Shown here piece after piece: positions 1 through 8,135 of a stretch of DNA of 50,151 nucleotides. The stretch lies in assembly GCA_023451825.1 (NCBI GenBank), contig JAEXYA010000027.1, forward strand, positions 1-50,151, given 5' to 3'. Every line of letters begins with the position of its first letter. Positions within the stretch are counted from its first letter, which is position 1. The DNA is from Pseudomonadota bacterium. Lineage in GTDB: Bacteria > Pseudomonadota > Alphaproteobacteria > Rhizobiales > Xanthobacteraceae. The notes under the pieces were generated by a model that was not told where the DNA came from, searched no databases, and saw nothing but the letters and a program-made list of their open reading frames with translations. The translations under genes were made by a program, and so were the position numbers.

Positions 1-44
1 GCCGTGCACTTGACGGTGGGCACGCTGCGCTTTGCCCACCCTAC
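1..44. repeat. Right half of palindromic intergenic repeat (family C), cut by window edge
   Basis: The first 44 bases match the right half of the element at 8041-8127, with the shared words GCCGTGCACTTGA and GGTGGGCACG and the closing CCCACCCTAC. The left half lies outside the window. It sits 28 bases before recO. Confidence 0.7.
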
Positions 45-72
45 GATCAGCGTTTTTGCTATAATTCCCCTC

Positions 73-816
73 ATGGAATGGACCGACGAAGGCATCATCC
101 TCGGTGTGCGGCGACATGGCGAATCCGGCGCCATCGTCGAATTGATGACGCGCAGCCATGGGCGCCATCTCGGCCTTGTGCGCGGCGGTGCGGGATCACG
201 GATGCGCCCGGTGCTGCAGCCCGGTAACAGCGTGCAGGCGATCTGGCGCGCGCGGCTCGATGAGCAGCTCGGCTACTACCTGATCGATGGTACCAAGCTG
301 CGTGCAGCGACGCTGCTCGGCGCCTCGCATGCGGCCTATGGCGTCACGCATCTCGCCTCGATCGCGCGGCTGTTGCCGGAGCGCGATCCGCATGACGACA
401 TCTATGCCATGCTCGAAGCCATCCTCGATGATTTCGATCATCCCGCCATCGCGGCGATCCACACGATCCGCTTCGAGCTCGCGATGCTCGCAGAGCTCGG
501 CGTCGGCCTCGATCTGGAAAACTGCGCTGCGACGGGCGCCACGACGGACCTGATTTATGTATCGCCGAAATCCGGCAACGCCGTTTCGCGCGTGGCAGGC
601 GAGCCCTGGCGCGACAAATTGATGCCGCTGCCGCCTTTCATGCGTGAGAATGATGAGGGCGAGGGCGGTCTCACCAGCAGCGACCTGAGGGACGGCTTTG
701 ACATCACAGGCCGCTTCCTGCTGCGAAATGTGCTGGAGCCGCGGGGGCAAAAGCATTCCGATGCACGGGCCGGCTTCATCGGCGCGGTGATGCGTCAGGT
801 CGAGCGGCTCGGATAG
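73..816 (+). CDS. recO: DNA repair protein RecO
   Basis: A 247-residue protein of normal RecO length. RecO assists RecF and RecR in loading RecA onto SSB-coated single-stranded DNA and anneals complementary strands during recombinational repair in the cytoplasm. The N-terminus MEWTDEGIIL, followed by a small beta-rich OB-fold region (about residues 1-80), is typical. The C-terminal helical part carries the alphaproteobacterial signature CAATGATTDLIYVSPKSG. The start at 73 is preferred because that ATG gives the family N-terminus; an in-frame upstream start at 4 would be read through the repeat element. In related genomes recO usually follows era; that side is outside the window. Confidence 0.95.
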   Translation: MEWTDEGIILGVRRHGESGAIVELMTRSHGRHLGLVRGGAGSRMRPVLQPGNSVQAIWRARLDEQLGYYLIDGTKLRAATLLGASHAAYGVTHLASIARLLPERDPHDDIYAMLEAILDDFDHPAIAAIHTIRFELAMLAELGVGLDLENCAATGATTDLIYVSPKSGNAVSRVAGEPWRDKLMPLPPFMRENDEGEGGLTSSDLRDGFDITGRFLLRNVLEPRGQKHSDARAGFIGAVMRQVERLG

Positions 817-1008
817 CTCTCCTGCTTGCGGACACAAATCCCCAGAATGCGGTCACACGTACCAAAATCAGCGCATGCCGGTTGCGGACTCGGATACCGC
901 TGAGTACAGCTGATTCTAACTGAATTTCGGAGGGACGACGGTCAGGCGATACGCGGAGAACCGCGGCTGCTGTGCCCGACACCCACGCTGTCTAAAGTGG
1001 TTGGGCTG

Positions 1009-4000
1009 ATGCGAGCTGCAATTTTTTCGACCAAAGCGGCCATGCTGGCCGGCACGGCATTGACCGCCGTCGTGTTCCTCGGATCGCCAACCCAGACTTT
1101 TGCCGCGTGCCCCGACGGCAATAATGCGTCGTCCCAGACCGCCGGTACAGGCTGCGGTGCGGCAGGGGCTGGCGGCGCGGGCGGCGCCTCGCTCGGGTTA
1201 GCCGGCGGTGGCGGAGGATTGACTGCGGGCGGCGCAGGCAGCGGCGGTGGCGGCGGTGGCGGTTCGTCAAGCAACGGCTCTGCCGGTGCCATCAATGGCG
1301 GTGCGGGCGGCACCGGCTCACTGGGCACATTCGGCGGCGGCGGCGGCGGTGGCGGCAATTACGGGATGTCCGTCACGACCAGTCAGGTCATCAACACTCA
1401 AGCCGTCGGTGGTCACGGCGGCAATGGCGGCGCGGCTGGCACCGCGACGGTGGCGACGGCTGGTGGTGGCGGTGGCGGTGGTGGCGCTGGCGCTGGCGCC
1501 ATTCTTGGCGGATCGGGGCAAACTTATTCACTTGATGCCGCAGCCACAGGCGGTGACGGCGGCCATGGTGGCGTCGGTGGGACATCGGCCGTCGGAGTCG
1601 GCGGCGCGGGCGGCGGCGGCGGCGCAGGCGCGTTCGGTGCAAGCATTTCCAACGGAACGCTCACTGTGCTGGGCACAGTGACGGGTGGTGCTGGCGGCTT
1701 TGGGGGTGGGGGTGGCAGCTCCACGGCCGCCGGGAATGGCGGCACTGGCGCACAGGGCGGCGCGAGCGGTGCAGGCTTGGTATCGACGCTCAGCAACCTT
1801 GTCGTGCTGGAGAACGTGACGGGTGGTGCGGGCGGCGCCGGCGGCGCAGGCGGGACGGCACAGGGCGTTGGCCTGACAGGAGGCATGGGCGGTGCAGGCG
1901 GCGCCGGAGCTGCGGGCATTGCCATGACCGGCGGCGACCTCCAGCTGCTCGGAGCGGGCAAAATCGTGCGCGGCGGCGGCGGTGGGGCTGGCGGGGCAGG
2001 CGGAACGGGAACAGTCGGAGGCATTGGTGGCACGGGTGGCGCCGGTGGGGTCGGCGTCAGTCTCGGCGTCGGCGCCACGGCCACCATCGGCAGCGGCACA
2101 CTGGTATTCGGCGGAGCTGGCGGCAACGCGGGCATCAATGGCGCTGTGGGTGCTGCGGGGGCGGGCATTACCGGCACCGGGGCCTTCATCACGCTGGCCG
2201 GTGCAGTGGCGGGAGGCTTGTCCAGCACGGGTGTTCAGGCCGATGCCATCACTTTTTCCGGCACGGGCAATCGGCTCGAACTGCAGGCGGGCTACGCCAT
2301 CGCGGGCCATGTGACCGGGGCCGGTACGACGACGCTTGCACTGGGAGGGGCGAATGACGCGACATTCAATGCATCGGGCATCAATGTCGCCGGCGGTCAG
2401 TTCAGCGGGATCATCGCGCTGGTGAAACAGGGCAACAGTACCTGGACCGTGACGGGCGCCGCGTCGCTTGCGATGGGCTGGAACGTCACAGACGGCACGC
2501 TGGCGGCCGGCGAGGCGAACGCATTCGCCGCCACCGGCGCGATCACGGTGGCTAACGGCGGCAGCGTCAGCCTCGGCGGCTACGCGCAGACAATCGACAC
2601 GATCACGCTCAATGGCGGTACGCTGACGAACGGCACGCTGACCGGCGCGGTGACGTCGAATGGCGGTGTCATCTCCGGGCTTGGCGGCACGGCATCTTTG
2701 TCGGTCGCGGGCGGTGTCACCTCGACGATGACCGGCACCAATACTTACACCGGCGCGACCTCCATCACCGCTGCCAGTACGTTGCTTGCGACGGTCGATA
2801 ATGCGTTCAGCACGGCCAGCGCGATCTCCGTCGGTGCGGGCTCGACGCTCAATCTCGGCGGCCACGCGCAATCGGTGAATGCGGTGAGCGTGAACGGCGG
2901 TACGGTTCGGAACGGATCGCTGGCCGGCGCGATCACCGCGAGCGGCAGCGCGAGCATCATCGATCTCGCCGGCACGGCGTCGCTGACGACGACGGCCGGC
3001 ACGACCACGCTGGGCGGCACCAACACCTATACCGGGGCCACGCTGGTCAATGGCGGCATGCTCACCGCCAGTGGCGTCAATGCCTTCAGTGCGACGAGTG
3101 CAACGACAGTGGGGACGGGCGGCACGCTCAATCTCACCGGTTTTGCGCAGGTGATCAACACCGTCACGCTGGCCGGGGGGACGTTGAGCAACGCATCGCT
3201 CACAGGTGCGATCTCATCGACAGGGGGGACGCTCGCAAACCTTTCGGGCGCGGCATCGGTGACTACCACAGATAGTGTCACGACGCTGACGGGGACGAAC
3301 AACTATAGCGGCGCGACCAGCATCAATGGCGGCGTGCTGATGCAGGGAGCAGCGAACAGCCTCAGCACCGCCAGCGCCACCGCTGTGAACACCGGCGGCA
3401 CGCTCGATCTCGGTGGCTTTGCTCTCGCGGCGGCTAATGCGACGCTCGCGGGCGGCACCTTGCGCAACGGGTCGATTGGTACGGCGCTCGCCTCGTCGGG
3501 CGGTTTCCTCGTCGATCTGTCGGGCACGGGATCGGTCACCACCACCGGCGGCAATACCGAACTGACCGGCACCAACGCATATACCGGGGCCACCACCGTC
3601 AATGGCGGCCGGCTTGCGGTGAACGGGACGCTGACGTCATCGGCGCTCACGGTGAATGGCGGCGGCACTCTCGGCGGCAACGGCACCGTTGGCGAAACCA
3701 CGATCAACGGCGGCACGCTCGCGCCCGGCAACTCCATCGGCGCGCTGACGGTGCGAGGCAATCTCGTGCTGACCGCGGCATCGACCTATCTCGTCGAAGT
3801 GTCGCCATCCAATGCCGACCGCGTCAATGTCACCGGCACGGCGGCGCTCGGTGGTGCCACAGTGAATGCGAGCTTCGCGCCCGGCAGCTACATCGACAAG
3901 AAATACACCATCGTCAACGCGATCGGTGGCGTGACAGGAACGTTCGGGGCGCAGATCAATACCGACCTGTCGCCGAACTTCACGTCGAGCCTGAGCTATG

Positions 4001-5244
4001 ACGCGAACAACGTCTATCTCGATCTCAAGCTCAGTTTCGATCCGAGTTTTGGCGGTGGACTGAACGGCAACCAGCAGGCGGTGGGCCATGCGCTGGTTGC
4101 TTACTTCAACCGCGCGGGCGGCATTCCGCTGGCATTCGGTAGCCTCAACGGCGCCGGCCTGACGCAGGTCTCGGGCGAGACGGCGACAGGATCTCAGCAG
4201 GCGACGTTCGATGCGATGAACATGTTCATGGGCGTGATGACCGACCCCTTCGCCGCTGGTCGCGGCGAGAGTGCGCCCGGCGCGATATCTTACAGCGGCG
4301 AAGCGCTGGGCTATGCCCCCAGCCGGGCAGCCAGCGATGCCTTTGCATCGATGCATCGCAAGGCGCCTCCCTTGGTGCCAGCGGAGCGCTGGAACATGTG
4401 GGCTGCGGGCTTCGGTGGTTCGCAAACGACCGATGGCAATGCCGCGGGGGGATCGAACAATACGACGTCGAACATCTATGGCATGGCGGTCGGCGCCGAC
4501 TATTGGTTCTCGCCTTTCACGGTCGCCGGCATCTCGATGGCCGGCGGCGGCACCAATTTCTCGGTGAATGGCGGCGGCTCGGGGCGTTCGGACCTGCTTC
4601 AGGTTGGCGGCTTCGTGCGCCACATGATGGGCTCGGCCTATATCTCTGCCGCCGCTGCTTACGGCTGGCAGGACATCACCACCGATCGCACAATCACCGT
4701 CGCGGGCTTCGACCAGCTCCGCGCCAAGTTCAATGCAAACAGCTATTCGGGGCGTATCGAGGCCGGCAATCGTTTCGTGCTGCCATCCATGTCGTCTTGG
4801 GTTGGTGGCCTCGGCCTCACGCCATATGGCGCCGTACAGGTGACGGCGTTCGACCTGCCGTCCTATGCGGAAAGCGTGGTCGCCGGTACCAACACCTTCG
4901 CGCTCGCTTACGCGGGCAAGACCAGCACCGCGACACGCACCGAACTCGGCCTGCGCGGCGACAAGTCCTTCGCCCTTGATGATGCGATCCTGACCCTGCG
5001 CGGCCGCACGGCCTGGGCGCATGACTTCAACGCGGATCGCTCGGCCTCGGCGACGTTCCAGACGCTGCCTGGTGCGAGTTTCGTGGTCAACGGTGCAACG
5101 CTTGCCCGGAACGCGGCGCTGACCAGCGCGTCAGCAGAACTGAAGTGGATCAATGGCTGGTCGGTGGCCGCCACATTCGAGGGCGAATTCTCGGATGTGA
5201 CGCGCAGTTATGCAGGGAAGGGCGTGGTGCGCTACGCGTGGTAG
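1009..5244 (+). CDS. Glycine-rich autotransporter with beta-strand repeats and C-terminal barrel
   Basis: About 1411 residues, a type Va secreted or surface protein. Residues 1-32 form a Sec signal peptide (hydrophobic core AAMLAGTALTAVVFLG, likely cut after TFA). Residues about 40-390 are extremely glycine/alanine rich, built of GGAGGAGG-like words that resemble mycobacterial PE-PGRS. Residues about 480-860 hold autotransporter-associated beta-strand repeats, each opening with GTNxYxGAT. A linker with GGTLAPGNSIGALTV follows, then a 12-stranded autotransporter barrel from about residue 1118 to the end. The last residue is tryptophan (VVRYAW), as expected for BAM-dependent outer-membrane insertion. 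The ATG at 1009 starts the signal peptide; an in-frame GTG at 997 is possible, and neither has a convincing ribosome binding site. Adhesin is the likeliest role, but no passenger enzyme domain is seen. Confidence 0.9.
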   Translation: MRAAIFSTKAAMLAGTALTAVVFLGSPTQTFAACPDGNNASSQTAGTGCGAAGAGGAGGASLGLAGGGGGLTAGGAGSGGGGGGGSSSNGSAGAINGGAGGTGSLGTFGGGGGGGGNYGMSVTTSQVINTQAVGGHGGNGGAAGTATVATAGGGGGGGGAGAGAILGGSGQTYSLDAAATGGDGGHGGVGGTSAVGVGGAGGGGGAGAFGASISNGTLTVLGTVTGGAGGFGGGGGSSTAAGNGGTGAQGGASGAGLVSTLSNLVVLENVTGGAGGAGGAGGTAQGVGLTGGMGGAGGAGAAGIAMTGGDLQLLGAGKIVRGGGGGAGGAGGTGTVGGIGGTGGAGGVGVSLGVGATATIGSGTLVFGGAGGNAGINGAVGAAGAGITGTGAFITLAGAVAGGLSSTGVQADAITFSGTGNRLELQAGYAIAGHVTGAGTTTLALGGANDATFNASGINVAGGQFSGIIALVKQGNSTWTVTGAASLAMGWNVTDGTLAAGEANAFAATGAITVANGGSVSLGGYAQTIDTITLNGGTLTNGTLTGAVTSNGGVISGLGGTASLSVAGGVTSTMTGTNTYTGATSITAASTLLATVDNAFSTASAISVGAGSTLNLGGHAQSVNAVSVNGGTVRNGSLAGAITASGSASIIDLAGTASLTTTAGTTTLGGTNTYTGATLVNGGMLTASGVNAFSATSATTVGTGGTLNLTGFAQVINTVTLAGGTLSNASLTGAISSTGGTLANLSGAASVTTTDSVTTLTGTNNYSGATSINGGVLMQGAANSLSTASATAVNTGGTLDLGGFALAAANATLAGGTLRNGSIGTALASSGGFLVDLSGTGSVTTTGGNTELTGTNAYTGATTVNGGRLAVNGTLTSSALTVNGGGTLGGNGTVGETTINGGTLAPGNSIGALTVRGNLVLTAASTYLVEVSPSNADRVNVTGTAALGGATVNASFAPGSYIDKKYTIVNAIGGVTGTFGAQINTDLSPNFTSSLSYDANNVYLDLKLSFDPSFGGGLNGNQQAVGHALVAYFNRAGGIPLAFGSLNGAGLTQVSGETATGSQQATFDAMNMFMGVMTDPFAAGRGESAPGAISYSGEALGYAPSRAASDAFASMHRKAPPLVPAERWNMWAAGFGGSQTTDGNAAGGSNNTTSNIYGMAVGADYWFSPFTVAGISMAGGGTNFSVNGGGSGRSDLLQVGGFVRHMMGSAYISAAAAYGWQDITTDRTITVAGFDQLRAKFNANSYSGRIEAGNRFVLPSMSSWVGGLGLTPYGAVQVTAFDLPSYAESVVAGTNTFALAYAGKTSTATRTELGLRGDKSFALDDAILTLRGRTAWAHDFNADRSASATFQTLPGASFVVNGATLARNAALTSASAELKWINGWSVAATFEGEFSDVTRSYAGKGVVRYAW
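2734..3567 (+). repeat. Three tandem autotransporter beta-strand repeat units
   Basis: Three in-frame units begin at 2734, 3016 and 3292 (94, 92 and 92 residues). Each opens with GTNxYxGAT, has NGGxL and LxLxGxA cores and closes with SxTTT. A partial fourth unit begins at 3568 and a more diverged one precedes the set. The near-constant period and silent differences between units suggest old tandem duplication of about 276 bp. Confidence 0.85.
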
Positions 5245-5338
5245 CGGGCAGCCACGTCGAATCCTTGCTTGTCGGAACCTTGTGATGTTGAGCGATTCAT
5301 TTCTTGCCCGATTCGCCGGACCGCGCTAAGGCCCCGCC

Positions 5339-7597
5339 ATGGGAAAAAGACTGATTCCGCCGGAGCCGGCTGAAATTCACGAGGTGCAGCTTCGCGAGGC
5401 GCTCGAGGAGCGCTATCTCGCTTATGCGCTCTCCACGATCATGCATCGCGCGCTGCCCGATGCGCGGGACGGCTTGAAGCCGGTTCACCGCCGCATCCTC
5501 TATGGCATGCGCCTGCTCAGGCTCGATCCGGGCACGCCGTTCAAGAAATCCGCCAAAATCGTCGGCGACGTGATGGGCTCGTTCCATCCGCATGGCGACC
5601 AGGCGATCTATGACGCCATGGTCCGCCTCGCGCAGGATTTCTCCTCGCGCTATCCGCTGGTCGATGGCCAGGGCAATTTTGGCAATATCGATGGCGATAG
5701 CGCGGCGGCCTATCGTTATACCGAAGCCCGCATGACCGACGTCGCGCGGCTCTTGATCGAAGGTATCGATGAGGACGCCGTCGAACTGAAGCCGAACTAT
5801 GACGGTCAGTCGAAGGAGCCGGCGGTGATGCCGGGCGGCTTCCCGAACCTGCTCGCCAATGGCGCGCAGGGCATCGCGGTCGGCATGGCCACGTCGATCC
5901 CGCCGCACAACGCCGCCGAACTTTGCGACGCCGCGCTGCATCTCATCGAGAAGCCCGACGCCAAGTCGAAGGCGCTGCTGCGCTTCGTGAAGGGGCCGGA
6001 TTTCCCCACCGGCGGCATCATTATCGACTCTAAGGAATCCATCGCCGAAGCCTATACGACCGGCCGCGGCTCGTTCCGCACACGCGCGAAATGGTCGGTG
6101 GAAGAGGGCGCGCGCGGCGCCTGGAATATCGTGGTCACGGAAATTCCGTGGCTGGTGCAGAAGTCGCGCCTGATCGAGAAGATCGCCGAACTGCTCAACG
6201 ACAAGAAGCTGCCGCTGGTCGGCGATATCCGCGATGAGTCCGCCGAGGATATCCGCGTCGTCATCGAGCCGAAGACGCGCAATGTCGATGCCGGGCTGGT
6301 CATGGAGTCGCTGTTCAAGCTCACCGAGCTGGAAAGCAAGATTCCGCTGAACCTCAACGTGCTGGTCAAGGGCCGCATTCCAAAAGTGCTCGGCCTCGCC
6401 GAGTGCCTGCGCGAATGGCTCGACCATCTGCGCGAGGTCTTGCTGCGCCGCTCGCAGCACCGCAAGGGCCAGATCGAGCATCGCCTCGAAGTGCTCGGCG
6501 GTTACCTGATCGCTTATCTCAATATCGACGAGGTCATTCGCATCATCCGCACCGAGGATGAGCCGAAGCCCGTCTTGATGAAGGCCTTCAGCCTCACCGA
6601 GCTGCAGGCGGAGTCGATCCTGAACATGCGCCTGCGCTCGTTGCGCAAGCTCGAAGAGTTCGAGATCAAGAAGGAAGACAAGGCCCTGCGCGCCGAGCTG
6701 AAGGGGATCAACGAGATCCTCGGCTCGGAAGCGATCCAGTGGAGCAAGGTCGGCGAACAGGTGCGCAAGGTGCGCGAGATGTTCGGCCCGAAGACGCCGC
6801 TCGGCAAGCGCCGCACGGTGTTCGCGGATGCGCCGGAACACGATCTCGCCGCGCTTGAAGAGTCGCTGGTCGAGCGCGAGCCCGTCACCGTTGTCATCTC
6901 CGACAAGGGCTGGGTGCGCACGCTGAAGGGGCAGGTCGCCGATCTGTCGAACCTGACCTTCAAGCAGGACGACAAGCTCGGCCAGGCCTTCTTCGCCGAG
7001 ACCACGTCAAAACTGATGCTGCTGGCCACCAATGGCCGCTTCTACACGCTCGACGTGGCGAAGCTGCCGGGCGGTCGCGGCCATGGTGAGCCGATCCGCC
7101 TGTTCATCGACATGGAGGGCGATGCCGCCATCGTCTCGGTGTTCGTGCATAAGGGCGGCCGCAAATTCCTCATCGCCAGCCATGACGGTCAGGGTTTTGT
7201 GGTGAGCGAGGACGATTGCGTCAGCGCCACCCGCAAAGGCAAGCAGATCATCAATGTCGAGATGCCGAACGAGGCGCGCGTGTTGACGGTGGTTGAAGAG
7301 GGCGCCGATCAGGTCGCCGTCATCGGCACCAACCACAAGATGGTGATCTTCCCGCTCAGCGATGTGCCGGAGATGACACGCGGCCGCGGCGTGCGTTTGC
7401 AGAAATATACGAGTGCGGGTCTGTCCGACGTGGCGGTATTCAACGCCAAGGCAGGTCTCACCTGGCGTGACTCTGCGGATCGCGAGCGTTCGATGACCTG
7501 GAAGGAACTGGCGGAATGGCGCGGCAGCCGCGCCGATGCCGGCCGTCAGGCCACGGGCTTGCCGACCTCGAACAAGTTCAACAAGCCGATCGAATAG
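5339..7597 (+). CDS. parC: DNA topoisomerase IV subunit A
   Basis: A 752-residue type IIA topoisomerase A subunit, the usual length for alphaproteobacterial ParC. With ParE it decatenates sister chromosomes. The winged-helix domain holds the DGLKPVHRRILYGM signature, and the catalytic tyrosine is Tyr127 in YRYTEAR. The tower and coiled-coil region follow, and the C-terminal third (about residues 490-740) is the beta-pinwheel. It lacks the GyrA box QRRGG[KR]G in that pinwheel, which favours ParC over GyrA. At the quinolone position the sequence is HPHGDQAIYD, so Gln88 stands where Escherichia coli ParC has Ser80. The start ATG at 5339 has AAGG about nine bases upstream. Confidence 0.95.
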   Translation: MGKRLIPPEPAEIHEVQLREALEERYLAYALSTIMHRALPDARDGLKPVHRRILYGMRLLRLDPGTPFKKSAKIVGDVMGSFHPHGDQAIYDAMVRLAQDFSSRYPLVDGQGNFGNIDGDSAAAYRYTEARMTDVARLLIEGIDEDAVELKPNYDGQSKEPAVMPGGFPNLLANGAQGIAVGMATSIPPHNAAELCDAALHLIEKPDAKSKALLRFVKGPDFPTGGIIIDSKESIAEAYTTGRGSFRTRAKWSVEEGARGAWNIVVTEIPWLVQKSRLIEKIAELLNDKKLPLVGDIRDESAEDIRVVIEPKTRNVDAGLVMESLFKLTELESKIPLNLNVLVKGRIPKVLGLAECLREWLDHLREVLLRRSQHRKGQIEHRLEVLGGYLIAYLNIDEVIRIIRTEDEPKPVLMKAFSLTELQAESILNMRLRSLRKLEEFEIKKEDKALRAELKGINEILGSEAIQWSKVGEQVRKVREMFGPKTPLGKRRTVFADAPEHDLAALEESLVEREPVTVVISDKGWVRTLKGQVADLSNLTFKQDDKLGQAFFAETTSKLMLLATNGRFYTLDVAKLPGGRGHGEPIRLFIDMEGDAAIVSVFVHKGGRKFLIASHDGQGFVVSEDDCVSATRKGKQIINVEMPNEARVLTVVEEGADQVAVIGTNHKMVIFPLSDVPEMTRGRGVRLQKYTSAGLSDVAVFNAKAGLTWRDSADRERSMTWKELAEWRGSRADAGRQATGLPTSNKFNKPIE

Positions 7598-7599
7598 TC

Positions 7600-7689
7600 G
7601 TAGCCCGGGTGAAGCGAAGCGTAGCCCGGGGACCGGCGTTTCCACGAATTCTGCTGTCCCCGGATTGCGCTCCGCTCCATCCGGGCTAC
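7600..7689. repeat. 90-bp palindromic intergenic repeat, family A copy 1
   Basis: It begins GTAGCCCGG and ends CCGGGCTAC, its own reverse complement at the edges. The interior has GGGGACCGGCGTTTC. Copies of exactly the same length lie at 39748-39837 and 43365-43454. It fills the space between parC (ends 7597) and arsC (starts 7700) and could act as a hairpin at the 3' end of the parC transcript. Confidence 0.85.
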
Positions 7690-7699
7690 GGGCCTGAGC

Positions 7700-8044
7700 A
7701 TGACCGTCACGATCTACCACAATCCGCGTTGCGGCACCTCGCGCACCACGCTCGCCCTGCTTCAGGAGCATGGTGTCGCGCCGGCGGTGATTGAATATCT
7801 GAAGACGCCGCTGGATCGGAAGCAGCTGAAGGCTTTGGCCAAGGCTGTCGGCGGTGTTCGTCGGTTGCTTCGCGAGAAGGAAGCGGTCTATGGCGAGCTT
7901 GGTCTCGCCGATCCCACGCTGAAGGACGATGCGCTGATCGATGCCATCGTCGCGCATCCGATCCTGCTCAACCGGCCGATTGTCGCGACGCTCAAGGGCG
8001 CACGCGTATGCCGGCCGGCTGAGACGGTGCTCGAAATCCTGTAG
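7700..8044 (+). CDS. arsC: Glutaredoxin-dependent arsenate reductase
   Basis: A 114-residue ArsC of the thioredoxin-fold family that reduces arsenate to arsenite with glutathione and glutaredoxin. The active site IYHNPRCGTSR puts the nucleophile at Cys11. The three arginines that bind arsenate in Escherichia coli ArsC (Arg60, Arg94, Arg107) correspond to Arg58, Arg92 and Arg105, in LLREK, LLNRPIV and ARVCRP. It is not in an ars operon: no arsR, arsB or acr3 gene is nearby, so a detoxification role depends on genes elsewhere. The stop codon TAG (8042-8044) lies inside the following repeat element, and the start lies 11 bases after another repeat. Confidence 0.93.
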   Translation: MTVTIYHNPRCGTSRTTLALLQEHGVAPAVIEYLKTPLDRKQLKALAKAVGGVRRLLREKEAVYGELGLADPTLKDDALIDAIVAHPILLNRPIVATLKGARVCRPAETVLEIL

Positions 8045-8127
8045 GGTGGGCAAAGCGTAGCGTGCCCACCTTCACCTGCCGTGCACTTGAAGGTGGGCAC
8101 GTCGCTACGCTCCTTTGTCCACCCTAC
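8041..8127. repeat. 87-bp palindromic intergenic repeat, family C
   Basis: It starts GTAGGGTGGGC and ends GTCCACCCTAC, with two internal copies of GTGGGCAC/GTGCCCAC. The same element, cut in half, opens the window at 1-44. It overlaps the arsC stop codon and lies 8 bases from the stop of the convergent CNNM gene, so it may serve as a bidirectional transcript end. Confidence 0.8.
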
Positions 8128-8135
8128 AGATCGCG

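Noticed and set aside
1180..2230. Regular GGC-rich repeats that could suggest a CRISPR-like array
   Set aside because: They are in-frame glycine codons of the autotransporter without fixed repeat and spacer lengths.
1318..2871. Long open frames opposite the autotransporter (proline/arginine rich, up to about 450 codons)
   Set aside because: They mirror the glycine codons of the sense strand, lack ribosome binding sites and have no domain pattern.
5297..6841. 514-codon open frame opposite parC
   Set aside because: Composition of an antisense shadow of a high-GC gene; parC is clearly the coding strand.
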